From: Trebonia sp035294225
GTDB taxonomy: Bacteria > Actinomycetota > Actinomycetes > Streptosporangiales > Streptosporangiaceae
Assembly (NCBI GenBank): GCA_035294225.1
Contig: DATGLH010000031.1
Location: 1-51,904 of the forward strand
Reading direction: 5' to 3'
Length of the DNA: 51,904 bases
Part shown: positions 40,439-48,136 of the stretch, one piece after another
Layout of the letters: each line of letters opens with the position of its first letter
How positions within the stretch are numbered: the stretch's first letter is position 1
Notes under the pieces: generated by a model
What the model was told of the DNA's origin: nothing
The model's input: only the letters and a program-made list of their open reading frames with translations
Databases searched by the model: none
Translations under genes and position numbers: made by a program

Positions 40439-42019
40439 TCAGCCCAGGCCGAGCACGACGGTTACCGTCTGGCCGCCAGGGTTGACCGTCAGCCGCTCAC
40501 CGGCCGACGCGAGCCCGCTTGCGGTGATCGTCACGGTAACGCTCTGGCCCGCGGCCAGCGTGCCCGACGACGGCGTGACGTTCACCGACCCGGTGAGGCC
40601 GGCCGGCTCGGAGATGGACCAGGCCACGGGGCCGCCGTCCGCCGTCAGCGTGATCGACCCCGTCGGTGTCGCCATGACGCTGGTCGGCGTGACGGTGAGG
40701 GTGCCCGGCGCGGACTGGCTGGGCGCACCGGAGGTCGCCCGGAGCGCCGGGGTCGGCCGGGACGGCGCTGACGTCCCCGCGGCGGGCGAGGCCGCCCGGG
40801 CGCCGCCGGACGGCGCCGTGCGGGCAGCCCGCGACGGGAGCCGCCCCCCGGAGCTGGCCCCGGGCGCCGGCTGCGCGGTGCCGGCGTGCCGGGCGGCGCC
40901 GGGCCGCGTGGCCGGCGGCCCCGCGCTTGCCCCCGGGGCGCCGGGCGACCCGGTCGCCGGCGAGCCGCCGGCGGACCCGGAGTGGTGCAGCCCGGCTATC
41001 GGCAGCGCCGCGACCGCCGCCACCGCGATCGCCGCCGTGCCCGTGCCCGCCGCCGCGGCCAGCCTGGCGCGCGGCATGCGCAGCGGCCCCAGGTGACTCA
41101 CGCGGGGCTGTCTCGGAAACCCGTCTTCACCGAACGGGCGGTGGCCGCTGCCCAGGGCCGCCCGGTACGCCGCCGCGTCCGGGTCCGTGCCGGTGGCCAT
41201 GCGCAGCACCTCGGCTCGCAGCCCGCCGGGGGCGGCGGCCTCTGGCGCGGCCGCCATGCCGGCCAGCGCGCTCGGTGACAGGCTGAGCAGCATGGGGCGC
41301 AGTTCCCGCTGCCGCCGGTCCGAACACACCGGGCACTTGCCGATATGCCGGCCGACCCGCTTGCGCAGCGGCGCGGTCATGCGGCCGTCCCAGTCGCGCA
41401 GCGACGCGCCGAGGGCCGGGCAGTCGCGGCGGCCCGAGCGGCTTACCAGGAGCACCCCCACGGAGGCCACGAGCTGGTCGCGGGCCTTGGAGAACAGCGA
41501 GTACGCGTGGTCGCGGGAGACCCCGAGCACCGCGGCGACCTCGGGGACGGTCAGGCCGTGCCACAGCTGGATGATGATGTCGCGTTCATCGTCATCGAGG
41601 CCGTCGGCGGCGGCGCGGATCAGGGCGAGCGCCGCGGCGGGCTCGGCGGCGCCGGCGGCGTCCCCCGGCCGGCCGGGGGGTTCGGCGGCGCCGGCGGCGT
41701 CCGCCGGCTGACCGGGCTGACCGGGGCGGCCGCCGCCGTCCCCGGGCGGCGGCGCGGCCTTCCCGGGCCGCGGCTTGCGCAGGCACTCGTTGCGCGCGAC
41801 AGCGAACAGCCAGGCGCGCAGCCGTTCGGGTTCGCGCAGTCCGGACAGCCTGGCGGCGGCGATGACGAACGTGTCCCGCACCACGCCGGCGGCGTCGGCC
41901 GGCTCGCGCAGCATCGACCGGCAGTAGCTGAAGAGGGCGTCTGCGTGCCTGTCATAGGCCTTGGTGAGCCCGCCGGGATCGCCCGCCACAACGGATGCGG
42001 CGATTTCGGTGTCGCTCAT
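40439..42019 (-). CDS. membrane-anchored ECF sigma factor with zinc-finger, TM helix and BACON-like outer domain
   Basis: A 526-residue fusion. Residues 1-85 are sigma-2 (SVVAGDPGGLTKAYDRHADALFSYCRSML... LRAWLFAVARNECLR). After a Pro/Gly/Ala repeat linker comes sigma-4 (LDDDERDIIIQLWHGLTVPEVAAVLGVSRDHAYSLFSKARDQL). Next is an anti-sigma-like zinc motif H-x3-C-x2-C (HIGKCPVCSDRR). One membrane helix (GTAAIAVAAVAALPIAGLHH) leads to a long Pro/Ser/Ala stalk and an 85-residue beta domain (LTVTPTSVMATPTGSITLTADGGPVAWSISE... SVTVTITASGL) like BACON/Ig domains. ATG 42019 lies 6 nt after TACGGT. The fused anti-sigma domain suggests self-inhibition relieved by an outside signal or proteolysis. Confidence 0.88.
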   Translation of the reverse strand: MSDTEIAASVVAGDPGGLTKAYDRHADALFSYCRSMLREPADAAGVVRDTFVIAAARLSGLREPERLRAWLFAVARNECLRKPRPGKAAPPPGDGGGRPGQPGQPADAAGAAEPPGRPGDAAGAAEPAAALALIRAAADGLDDDERDIIIQLWHGLTVPEVAAVLGVSRDHAYSLFSKARDQLVASVGVLLVSRSGRRDCPALGASLRDWDGRMTAPLRKRVGRHIGKCPVCSDRRQRELRPMLLSLSPSALAGMAAAPEAAAPGGLRAEVLRMATGTDPDAAAYRAALGSGHRPFGEDGFPRQPRVSHLGPLRMPRARLAAAAGTGTAAIAVAAVAALPIAGLHHSGSAGGSPATGSPGAPGASAGPPATRPGAARHAGTAQPAPGASSGGRLPSRAARTAPSGGARAASPAAGTSAPSRPTPALRATSGAPSQSAPGTLTVTPTSVMATPTGSITLTADGGPVAWSISEPAGLTGSVNVTPSSGTLAAGQSVTVTITASGLASAGERLTVNPGGQTVTVVLGLG

Positions 42020-42149
42020 GCGCTTACCGTAGCCGTTCAATCCCCGTGGATACCGTGGTTTTCGGTGCTTTCATGTGAAGCGGGCGGCACCGGGGCGGTG
42101 CCCGTCAGAACCCGTGGCCCTGGCCGCCCGCGGCCGCGGCCGTCGTGCC

Positions 42150-42175
42150 GGCGGGCAGGCGGTCACCTGCCCGCC
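42150..42175 (-). terminator. hairpin between the HAD gene and the sigma-factor gene
   Basis: A perfect 10-bp stem (GGCGGGCAGG / CCTGCCCGCC) with a CGGTCA loop lies downstream of the HAD gene and upstream of the sigma gene. It lacks a U-tract. It probably separates the two transcription units. Confidence 0.5.
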
Positions 42176-42239
42176 GGGCCGGGGCGACTGACCGTGAGCC
42201 GCACCAGGACGCTGCCGCCCCGCCGCGGCCGGCGCCGCG

Positions 42240-42923
42240 CTACCACGCGTCCAGGTGGGCGGTGAGCTCGGCGAGACGGCTGATCACCGCGTCCGGGACC
42301 GCGCCGTCGTGCGGCGGCACCTCGCTGTGCGGGATGAGCACCGCGCGCATCCCGGCGCGCTTGGCGCCGTAGATGTCGTCATACGGCCGGTCGCCGACGA
42401 AGACGCACGACGCGGGGTCGGTCACCCCGACCGCGGCCATCGCGGCGCGGAAGGACTCCGGGTGCGGCTTGGTCCAGGGGATCTCGCTGCTGTACACCGC
42501 GCCGTCGATGAGGTCAAGCACGCCGTCCCTGCGGAACACCAGCTCGTGCGCGCTGCGCGGCCACATGGTGTTGGACAGCACGCCCACCCGGATGCCCCGG
42601 GCGCGCAGCTCGCGCAGCAGCGGCGCCGCGTCCGGGTCGGTGTAGGTGTGCGGGTCCCACGTGCGGAAGTACGTGGCCAGGAACTCCTCGTCCGCGGCCA
42701 CCCCCGCGCGGGCGAAGACATGCTCAAGCGTCGCGCTTTGCTGCGCCGTCTCGCACTGCCGCCACAGCGCGGCCTCGGCGGCCCGGATCGCCCCGGCGAT
42801 CCGGGCCGCCTGGCCGGCGGGGAAGTGCAGCGCGCATACCTCCAGCCACAGCGCGTCCTGATCGATCGTGTGCCACGGGGTCAGCGTGCCGCCCCAGTCG
42901 AAGATAACCGCGCGTACCGCCAC
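42240..42923 (-). CDS. HAD-family hydrolase (phosphoglycolate phosphatase-like)
   Basis: A 227-residue HAD phosphatase. Motif I is atypical, reading VIFDWGGTLTPW where most have DxDGT; Asp9 is the nucleophile but the second Asp is replaced by Gly, which is known in some HAD subgroups. Motif II is VLSNTMW, the motif III Lys is in WTKPHPESF, and motif IV is VGDRPYDDIYGAKRAG. An alpha-helical cap lies between motifs I and II. The start is GTG 42923. It is 27 bp downstream of the lipoprotein gene in the same direction, so they may be co-transcribed. The substrate is unknown. Confidence 0.87.
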   Translation of the reverse strand: MAVRAVIFDWGGTLTPWHTIDQDALWLEVCALHFPAGQAARIAGAIRAAEAALWRQCETAQQSATLEHVFARAGVAADEEFLATYFRTWDPHTYTDPDAAPLLRELRARGIRVGVLSNTMWPRSAHELVFRRDGVLDLIDGAVYSSEIPWTKPHPESFRAAMAAVGVTDPASCVFVGDRPYDDIYGAKRAGMRAVLIPHSEVPPHDGAVPDAVISRLAELTAHLDAW

Positions 42924-42950
42924 GAACCGTATGGTACGGACTCCGGCCGG

Positions 42951-44018
42951 TCAGGGCCGCGTGACCGACTCGATCGTCGCCACCGCCTGCGGGGTCGCCT
43001 GGCCCATCGACAGTCCCGTCAGCCCGCCCGGTTCCGGCTGGTAGCGCAGTACGCGGTGGCACCCGCCAAGCTCCACGTAGACCGTGGGACCGCCCGCCCC
43101 CCCGACGACGGCGAACATCGGGCGCGGCAGCGAGCAGACGGTGGCGTGCCCGGCGCCGGACAGGCCCCTGATCAGCTGGCTCTCGGCGGCTCCGGTCACC
43201 GTCGCCGCCCGGAGGAACCGCGGCGCGCCCGCCGCGCTGTACACGCAGATCCGCAGCGACGCCGGGGGCGCGCCGAACACCGGCCCGCCAGGCGACGGAC
43301 GGAGCGGGCCGTACGTCGCGAACGGGTCGCGGGCCTGCGGGGCGCAGCCGCTCGCCACCTCCTGCTGGGTCCGCACCTGCGAGACCAGGCGCACCGAGAC
43401 CCGCTGCCAGGGGAGAGCGGAAAGCGCCGTGAGCACCTGCCGGTCCACCAGGCCGCACCGGCTCGCCGGCAGCCGTGGCATGATCTTCCTCCCGTCCCCG
43501 CTGATCAGCACGAACTGCGGCGGCAGCATGGCGATCTCGGGGCACGGCGTGTCCGGCATCGTCCGCGCGGGGGGCTGCCGCAGCGCCGCGACCAGCGGCC
43601 CCAGGTTCCTGTCCGCGCGCTCCAGGGTCGCGGTCAGCCACTCGCCCTTGCCGGGGATCGTCTGGTAGCTCGTCACGCAGCGGATCACCGCCGCGGGGAC
43701 GAACGACGCGGGCAGCGGGCCGTGCGCCACCTGCGCCGGCCACCCGGCGCAGGGAGGCTGGCCGGGCGTGACCGGGCCGCCGGCCGTGGTCGGCACAGCG
43801 GAAGGCGCGCCCGCCGGGACCGCGGTGCCGGCGGGCGCCGGCCGGGAGCTCGCGGCGGACCCGCCGGGCCGTGACGTGCTCGCCGTGCCGCATCCGGCGG
43901 CCAGCGCGGCCGCCGCCGCCAGCGGAACCGCCGCGCGCAGCGCGGCCCGCCCGGCCGGCCCGGCCCGCCCGGCCGACCCGGCCCGCCATCGCAAGAGCAG
44001 CGTGATCGGTGTGATCAT
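42951..44018 (-). CDS. putative secreted lipoprotein of unknown function
   Basis: A 355-residue protein with a basic, hydrophobic signal sequence ending in a lipobox (LAAAAALAAGC) near residue 43, followed by a Ser/Pro/Ala/Gly linker. The mature part contains several cysteines (PPCAGW, IRCVTSY, TPCPEI, SRCGLV, SGCAPQ, RICVYS, TVCSLP, GGCHRV), probably forming disulfides outside the membrane. No known domain is recognised. ATG 44018 (MITPITLLLRW) is preferred; the frame extends further upstream with poor signal character. It is divergent from the FMN riboswitch of the riboflavin operon. Confidence 0.72.
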   Translation of the reverse strand: MITPITLLLRWRAGSAGRAGPAGRAALRAAVPLAAAAALAAGCGTASTSRPGGSAASSRPAPAGTAVPAGAPSAVPTTAGGPVTPGQPPCAGWPAQVAHGPLPASFVPAAVIRCVTSYQTIPGKGEWLTATLERADRNLGPLVAALRQPPARTMPDTPCPEIAMLPPQFVLISGDGRKIMPRLPASRCGLVDRQVLTALSALPWQRVSVRLVSQVRTQQEVASGCAPQARDPFATYGPLRPSPGGPVFGAPPASLRICVYSAAGAPRFLRAATVTGAAESQLIRGLSGAGHATVCSLPRPMFAVVGGAGGPTVYVELGGCHRVLRYQPEPGGLTGLSMGQATPQAVATIESVTRP

Positions 44019-44180
44019 GTGAGTGCCTCGTTTCTCGGGACACTCCTTAGACGGTTCCCGGGCGGCCGGCGGTTTCGCCGGCCTGAACTTCGGCGTCCGT
44101 CGTTTCCGCCCGGCCGGCCGCGGGGTGACCGGATAGTCCCCGGAATATCTCGTGTGGCACACTGGTTACCTGACAGAAGA

Positions 44181-44306
44181 GCGTGCTCCGGGGTCGGTGA
44201 AACTCCGAACCGGCGGTGAAAGTCCGCGACCTGGCCGCACCCGCGGCCGGCTGATCCGGTGGAATTCCGGTACCGACGGTCAAAGTCCGGATGGGAGGCA
44301 GCACGC
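44181..44306 (+). promoter_or_regulatory. FMN riboswitch (RFN element)
   Basis: All RFN blocks are present: GGGTCGGTGAAACTCCGAAC, CCGGCGGTGAAAGTCCGCGAC, the variable CTGATCCGGTG arm, ACCGACGGTCAAAGTCCGGATG and GGAGGCAGCACG. The closing P1 stem is GCGTGC (44181-44186) with GCACGC (44301-44306). The 130 bp between it and ribE are GC-rich, with no clear terminator, so control may be translational. Confidence 0.95.
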
Positions 44307-44437
44307 GCGCGGCCGGTCATGGCTGACCGCGCCCCGCGGCTACCCGCCGCGCGACAGCGCGAGGCGGCGGCCGCGAGGGCACGGGCAACCCGCCCAGCAC
44401 CGCGTCCCCCGGGGCTACGGACCGGAGGAGGGCGCGG

Positions 44438-45079
44438 ATGTTCACCGGCATCGTGGAGGACCTCGGCGAGGTCGAGGCGATAGAGCACGCGGGCGGCTCC
44501 GCCCGGATCCTCATCCGCAGCACCACGGTTACCCAGGACACGAGTCCCGGCGACTCCATCGCGGTCAACGGCGTCTGCCTCACCGTCACCGGCCTGGTCC
44601 TCAGCCGGGCTGCCGGAGACGGCACGCCGCCGGGGCCGCCCGGAGCGCCCTGCGGGTTCACCGCCGACGTCACGGGGGAGACGCTCAGCCGGTCCAGCCT
44701 CGCCGGCCTCGCGCCCGGCGCGAAGGTCAACCTCGAACGCCCGGCCCGCCTCGGCGGCCGGCTCGGCGGCCACCTCGTCCAGGGCCACGTCGACGGCACC
44801 GCCACGATCGTCAGCCGCGAGCCGCGGGAGCGCTGGGAGGTCGTCCGCGTCTGCCTCCCGCCGGGCCTGGCCCGATACGTCGTGCACAAGGGCTCCGTCG
44901 CCGTCGACGGCATCAGCCTGACGGTGTCGGGCATCGGTGAGGACTGGTTCGAGGTGAGCCTCATCCCCGAGACGCTCAAGCGCACCACGCTCGGCGTCAA
45001 ACAGCCGGGCGACGTGGTCAACCTGGAGGTCGACGTGATCGCGAAGTACGTGGAGAAGCTGACTGGAGGCGCCAGGTGA
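44438..45079 (+). CDS. ribE: riboflavin synthase (alpha subunit)
   Basis: It dismutates two lumazines to riboflavin. MFTGIVEDLGEV is the classic start. Two lumazine-binding repeats follow (each with a GDSIAVNGVCLTV or KGSVAVDGISLTV segment), and LGGHLVQGHVDGTA is present. The first repeat carries a Gly/Pro-rich insertion (SRAAGDGTPPGPPGAPCGF), and total length is 213 residues. ATG 44438 follows GGAGGAGG. It is first gene after the riboswitch; ribD, often present in such operons, is missing here. Its stop overlaps the ribBA GTG. Confidence 0.96.
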   Translation: MFTGIVEDLGEVEAIEHAGGSARILIRSTTVTQDTSPGDSIAVNGVCLTVTGLVLSRAAGDGTPPGPPGAPCGFTADVTGETLSRSSLAGLAPGAKVNLERPARLGGRLGGHLVQGHVDGTATIVSREPRERWEVVRVCLPPGLARYVVHKGSVAVDGISLTVSGIGEDWFEVSLIPETLKRTTLGVKQPGDVVNLEVDVIAKYVEKLTGGAR

Positions 45080-46545
45080 CCGCGCTGCCCGATCCGCTGC
45101 CCGATCCGCTGGCCGACCCGGCGGCCGGCCTGATGACCGGTCCGATGGCGGAGCCGGCGGGCGCCGTGCCGCTGGACGACGTCGCCCGCGCGGTCGCGGA
45201 CATCGCGGCCGGCCGCCCGGTGGTGGTCGTGGACGACGCCGACCGGGAGAACGAGGGGGATCTCGTCTTCGCCGCGTCCAAGGCCACCCCCGAACTGCTC
45301 GCCTTCACGATCCGCCACGCCAGGGGCCTGATCTGCGTTCCGATGCTCGGGGCGGACCTGGACCGCCTCTGCCTGCCGCAGATGACAAGCCAGAACCAGG
45401 AGCACCACGGCACCGCGTTCACGGTCAGCGTGGACGCGCGGCACGGCATCACCACCGGCATCTCCGCGGCCGACCGCGCCAGGACGATACAGTTGCTCGC
45501 CAGCCCGTCGGCTCACCACGACGACCTGGTGCGCCCCGGGCACGTGTTCCCGCTCCGCTACGCCGAGGGCGGCGTGCTGCGCAGGCGCGGGCACACCGAG
45601 GCCGCCGTCGACCTGGCCAGGCTGGCCGGGCTGCCGCCGGCCGGCGTGGTGTGCGAGATCGTCAACGAGGACGGCACGATGATGCGGCTGCCGAGGCTGC
45701 GCGAGTTCGCCGACTCCCACGGCCTCGCGCTGATCTCCATCGAGCAGCTCATCGACCACCGGCGCCGCACCGAGCGGCTGGTCACCCGCGTCGCGCAGAC
45801 CCAGCTACCGAACTCCCACGGCCGCTGGGCCGCCTACGGGTACCGCAGCGACATCGACAACGCCGAACACCTCGCGCTCGTCCTCGGCGACATCGGCGAC
45901 GGCGAGCAGGTGCTGACCCGGGTCCACTCCGAATGCCTCACCGGCGACGTCTTCGGCTCCCAGCGCTGCGACTGCGGCGCCCAGCTCGACGCCGCGATGG
46001 CCAAGATCGCCGACCGGGGCCGCGGCGTCGTGCTCTACCTGAGGGGCCATGAGGGCCGCGGCATCGGGCTGCTCAGCAAGTTGCAGGCCTACGAGCTCCA
46101 GGACGCCGGCGCCGACACGGTGGACGCGAACATCGAGCTCGGGCTGCCGGTGGACGCCCGCGAGTATTCGGTGGCGGCCCAGCTGCTCGCCGACCTCGGC
46201 GCGCGCTCGGTCCAGCTGCTGACCAACAACCCGGCGAAGGTGGCGGCGCTGGCGCGGCACGGCTTCAGCGTGACCCGCGTGCCGCTGCCGCCGCTGGCGA
46301 CGCCGCACAACCTGCGGTACCTGACGGCTAAACGGGATCGCCTGGGTCATCAGATCGAGAACATGCCGGGTACGGCGGGGGCATCCCCCCGCGGCCGCCT
46401 GCCGGGCGCAGGGGGCCAGGGGGCATGGGGGGCGGGAGCCCCCCATGCGGGAATGTCCTCCCCCCGCGGGCAGCAGGCCATCCCGAACGGGCACGCGGTT
46501 CCCCCCGCAGCGATTGTTCCCGTCCCGGGAGAGCGAGCCGGATGA
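45076..46545 (+). CDS. ribBA: bifunctional 3,4-dihydroxy-2-butanone 4-phosphate synthase / GTP cyclohydrolase II
   Basis: It supplies both precursors of riboflavin. The RibB half has VVVVDDADRENEGDLVFAASK and DLVRPGHVFPLRYAEGGVLRRRGHTEAAVDL. The RibA half has the zinc site HSECLTGDVFGSQRCDCGAQLDAAM, and RGHEGRGIGLLSKLQAYELQD. Homology ends at LGHQIENMPG; the last 60 residues are Gly/Ala/Pro-rich, read through a G6/C6 palindrome (46422-46447). The GTG start overlaps ribE and the stop overlaps ribH by 4 bp. The N-terminal DPLPDPLADP repeat is also unusual. Confidence 0.96.
   Translation: MTALPDPLPDPLADPAAGLMTGPMAEPAGAVPLDDVARAVADIAAGRPVVVVDDADRENEGDLVFAASKATPELLAFTIRHARGLICVPMLGADLDRLCLPQMTSQNQEHHGTAFTVSVDARHGITTGISAADRARTIQLLASPSAHHDDLVRPGHVFPLRYAEGGVLRRRGHTEAAVDLARLAGLPPAGVVCEIVNEDGTMMRLPRLREFADSHGLALISIEQLIDHRRRTERLVTRVAQTQLPNSHGRWAAYGYRSDIDNAEHLALVLGDIGDGEQVLTRVHSECLTGDVFGSQRCDCGAQLDAAMAKIADRGRGVVLYLRGHEGRGIGLLSKLQAYELQDAGADTVDANIELGLPVDAREYSVAAQLLADLGARSVQLLTNNPAKVAALARHGFSVTRVPLPPLATPHNLRYLTAKRDRLGHQIENMPGTAGASPRGRLPGAGGQGAWGAGAPHAGMSSPRGQQAIPNGHAVPPAAIVPVPGERAG
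46422..46447. repeat. perfect 11-bp G6/C6 palindrome in the ribBA tail
   Basis: GCATGGGGGGC and GCCCCCCATGC flank GGGA, inside the extra C-terminal tail of ribBA and just upstream of ribH. It is the same type as at 13867 and in carA; within an operon it could pause or partly terminate transcription. Confidence 0.8.
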
Positions 46546-47045
46546 GCGGACAAGGGCGGCCGGAACTGGGCGCCGTGAACGCCGCGGGCCTGACGCTCGC
46601 CATCGCGGGCACGCGGTGGCACGCGGAGGTCACCGATTCCCTGGTGGACCGGGCCGCCGCGGCCGCGAAGGCCTGCGGCGTCGAGGACCTGCTCGTGGTG
46701 CGGGTGGCCGGCGCGGTGGAGCTTCCCGTCGTGGCCCAGGAGCTGGCCAGGCACTACGACGCGGTGGCCTGCCTCGGCGCGGTGATCCGCGGCGGGACGC
46801 CGCACTTCGAGTACGTCTGCGACGCGGTGACCGCCGGGCTGACGCGGGTGGCCCTGGACTCGGGGACGCCCGTCGGCAACGGCGTGCTAACGTGTAACAC
46901 CGTGGCCGAGGCCCGCGATCGCTGCGGGCTGCCGGACAGCAGCGAGGACAAGGGATGGGAGGCGGTCGTGGCAGCGCTCGACACCGCGCTCCTGCTGCGC
47001 TCGATCCGCTGCGGTCAACGACCGAACGAGACGCCGCGACATTAA
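46542..47045 (+). CDS. ribH: 6,7-dimethyl-8-ribityllumazine synthase
   Basis: RibH condenses the two precursors into lumazine. A 167-residue protein with LAIAGTRWHAEVTDSLVDRA, VAGAVELPVVAQELA, the catalytic His in LGAVIRGGTPHFEYVC, and PVGNGVLTCNTVAEARDRCG. ATG 46542 overlaps the ribBA stop (ATGA). It is the last gene of the riboflavin operon; a large stem-loop follows at once. Confidence 0.96.
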   Translation: MSGQGRPELGAVNAAGLTLAIAGTRWHAEVTDSLVDRAAAAAKACGVEDLLVVRVAGAVELPVVAQELARHYDAVACLGAVIRGGTPHFEYVCDAVTAGLTRVALDSGTPVGNGVLTCNTVAEARDRCGLPDSSEDKGWEAVVAALDTALLLRSIRCGQRPNETPRH

Positions 47046-47047
47046 CG

Positions 47048-47123
47048 GCGCCGCGTTACCCCGAGTTCCTGATCCGGTGGAAGACGTGTGCTTCCACGCG
47101 CTTGTCCGGGGTTAACGCGGCGC
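47048..47123 (+). terminator. large two-part stem-loop between ribH and hisG
   Basis: The outer stem pairs GCGCCGCGTTACCCCG (47048-47063) with CGGGGTTAACGCGGCGC (47107-47123), 16 bp with one bulged T. Inside it sits a second perfect hairpin, GTGGAAG (47077-47083) / CTTCCAC (47091-47097). It begins 3 bp after the ribH stop. It may end the riboflavin operon or be a structured hisG leader. Confidence 0.6.
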
Positions 47124-47178
47124 TTGCTGCTGTAACAGCCGCAACCGCCCGTTCGGAATGAGAAAGAGAAACTCCCTC

Positions 47179-48054
47179 ATGCTGTCACTCGTCCTTCCCA
47201 AGGGTTCCCTCGAAAAAGCCACCCTGGAGCTGTTCGACGCCGCGGACCTGACCGTGCGGCGGTCCTCGGACCGTGACTACCACGCCTCGATCGACGACCC
47301 GAGGATCGACCGGGTGCGGTTCCTGCGCCCCCAGGAGATCCCGTCCTACCTGGAGCGCGGGCTGTTCGACATCGGCATCACCGGCCGCGACTGGATCACC
47401 GAGACCGGGGCGGAGGTGGTCTCGCTCGGTGAGTTGCAGTACTCCAAGGCCACGTCCAGCCCGGTGCGGGTGGTGCTCGCGGTGCCGGAGAACGCTCCCT
47501 GGAAGACGGTCGCCGACCTGCCGGAGGGCATCCGGATCTCCACCGAGTTCCCCTCGCTGACCAGGCGGTTCCTGGCCGAGCACGGGGTCAGCGCCATGGT
47601 CGTGCCGTCGTACGGTGCGACCGAGGCCAAGGTGCCGGACATCGTGGACGCGATCGTCGACCTCACCGAGACCGGCTCGTCCCTGCGCAAGAACGGGCTG
47701 CGCATCCTCCAGACGCTGCTGACCAGCTACACCGAACTGGTCGCCTGCCCGCCGTCCTACGCCGACGCGGAGAAGCGGGCCGCGATGGAGGACATCGCGC
47801 TGCTGCTGCGCGGCGCCATCCAGGCGCGGGGAAACGTGCTGCTCAAGCTCAACGTGCCCGCGGACAAGCTCGCGGCCGTCTCGCAGATGCTGCCCGCGAT
47901 GTCCTCCCCGACGGTCACCACGCTGGCCTCCGGCGGCATGAACGCGGTCGAGACCGTGGTGCCCAAGCGCGGCGTCAACACGCTCATTCCGGCGCTCAAG
48001 GCAGCGGGCGCGCAGGACATCCTGGAGATCCCGATCTCCAAGATCGTCGAATAG
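47179..48054 (+). CDS. hisG: ATP phosphoribosyltransferase (long form)
   Basis: HisG starts histidine synthesis and is inhibited by histidine. LVLPKGSLEKATLELFDAADL, GLFDIGITGRDWI and the PRPP loop DAIVDLTETGSSLRKNGLRI are catalytic motifs. The C-terminal ACT-like regulatory domain begins near ALLLRGAIQARGNVLLKLNVPADKL and ends ALKAAGAQDILEIPISKIVE, so it is the HisZ-independent long form. ATG 47179 (MLSLVLPKGS) is preferred over ATG 47158. The usual partner hisE is not adjacent. No histidine-rich leader peptide was found. Confidence 0.96.
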   Translation: MLSLVLPKGSLEKATLELFDAADLTVRRSSDRDYHASIDDPRIDRVRFLRPQEIPSYLERGLFDIGITGRDWITETGAEVVSLGELQYSKATSSPVRVVLAVPENAPWKTVADLPEGIRISTEFPSLTRRFLAEHGVSAMVVPSYGATEAKVPDIVDAIVDLTETGSSLRKNGLRILQTLLTSYTELVACPPSYADAEKRAAMEDIALLLRGAIQARGNVLLKLNVPADKLAAVSQMLPAMSSPTVTTLASGGMNAVETVVPKRGVNTLIPALKAAGAQDILEIPISKIVE

Positions 48055-48136
48055 CCGGGCGGCGCGCGGGTATGGCGGGCATAGCGTCCCCGCGCGTAGC
48101 GTTGTGTGAAGACGGTCGGAACCTCGAGGTGGGGCA

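Noticed and set aside
47046..47178. Histidine leader peptide or T-box upstream of hisG
   Set aside because: No run of His codons and no T-box core sequence; only a large stem-loop is present.
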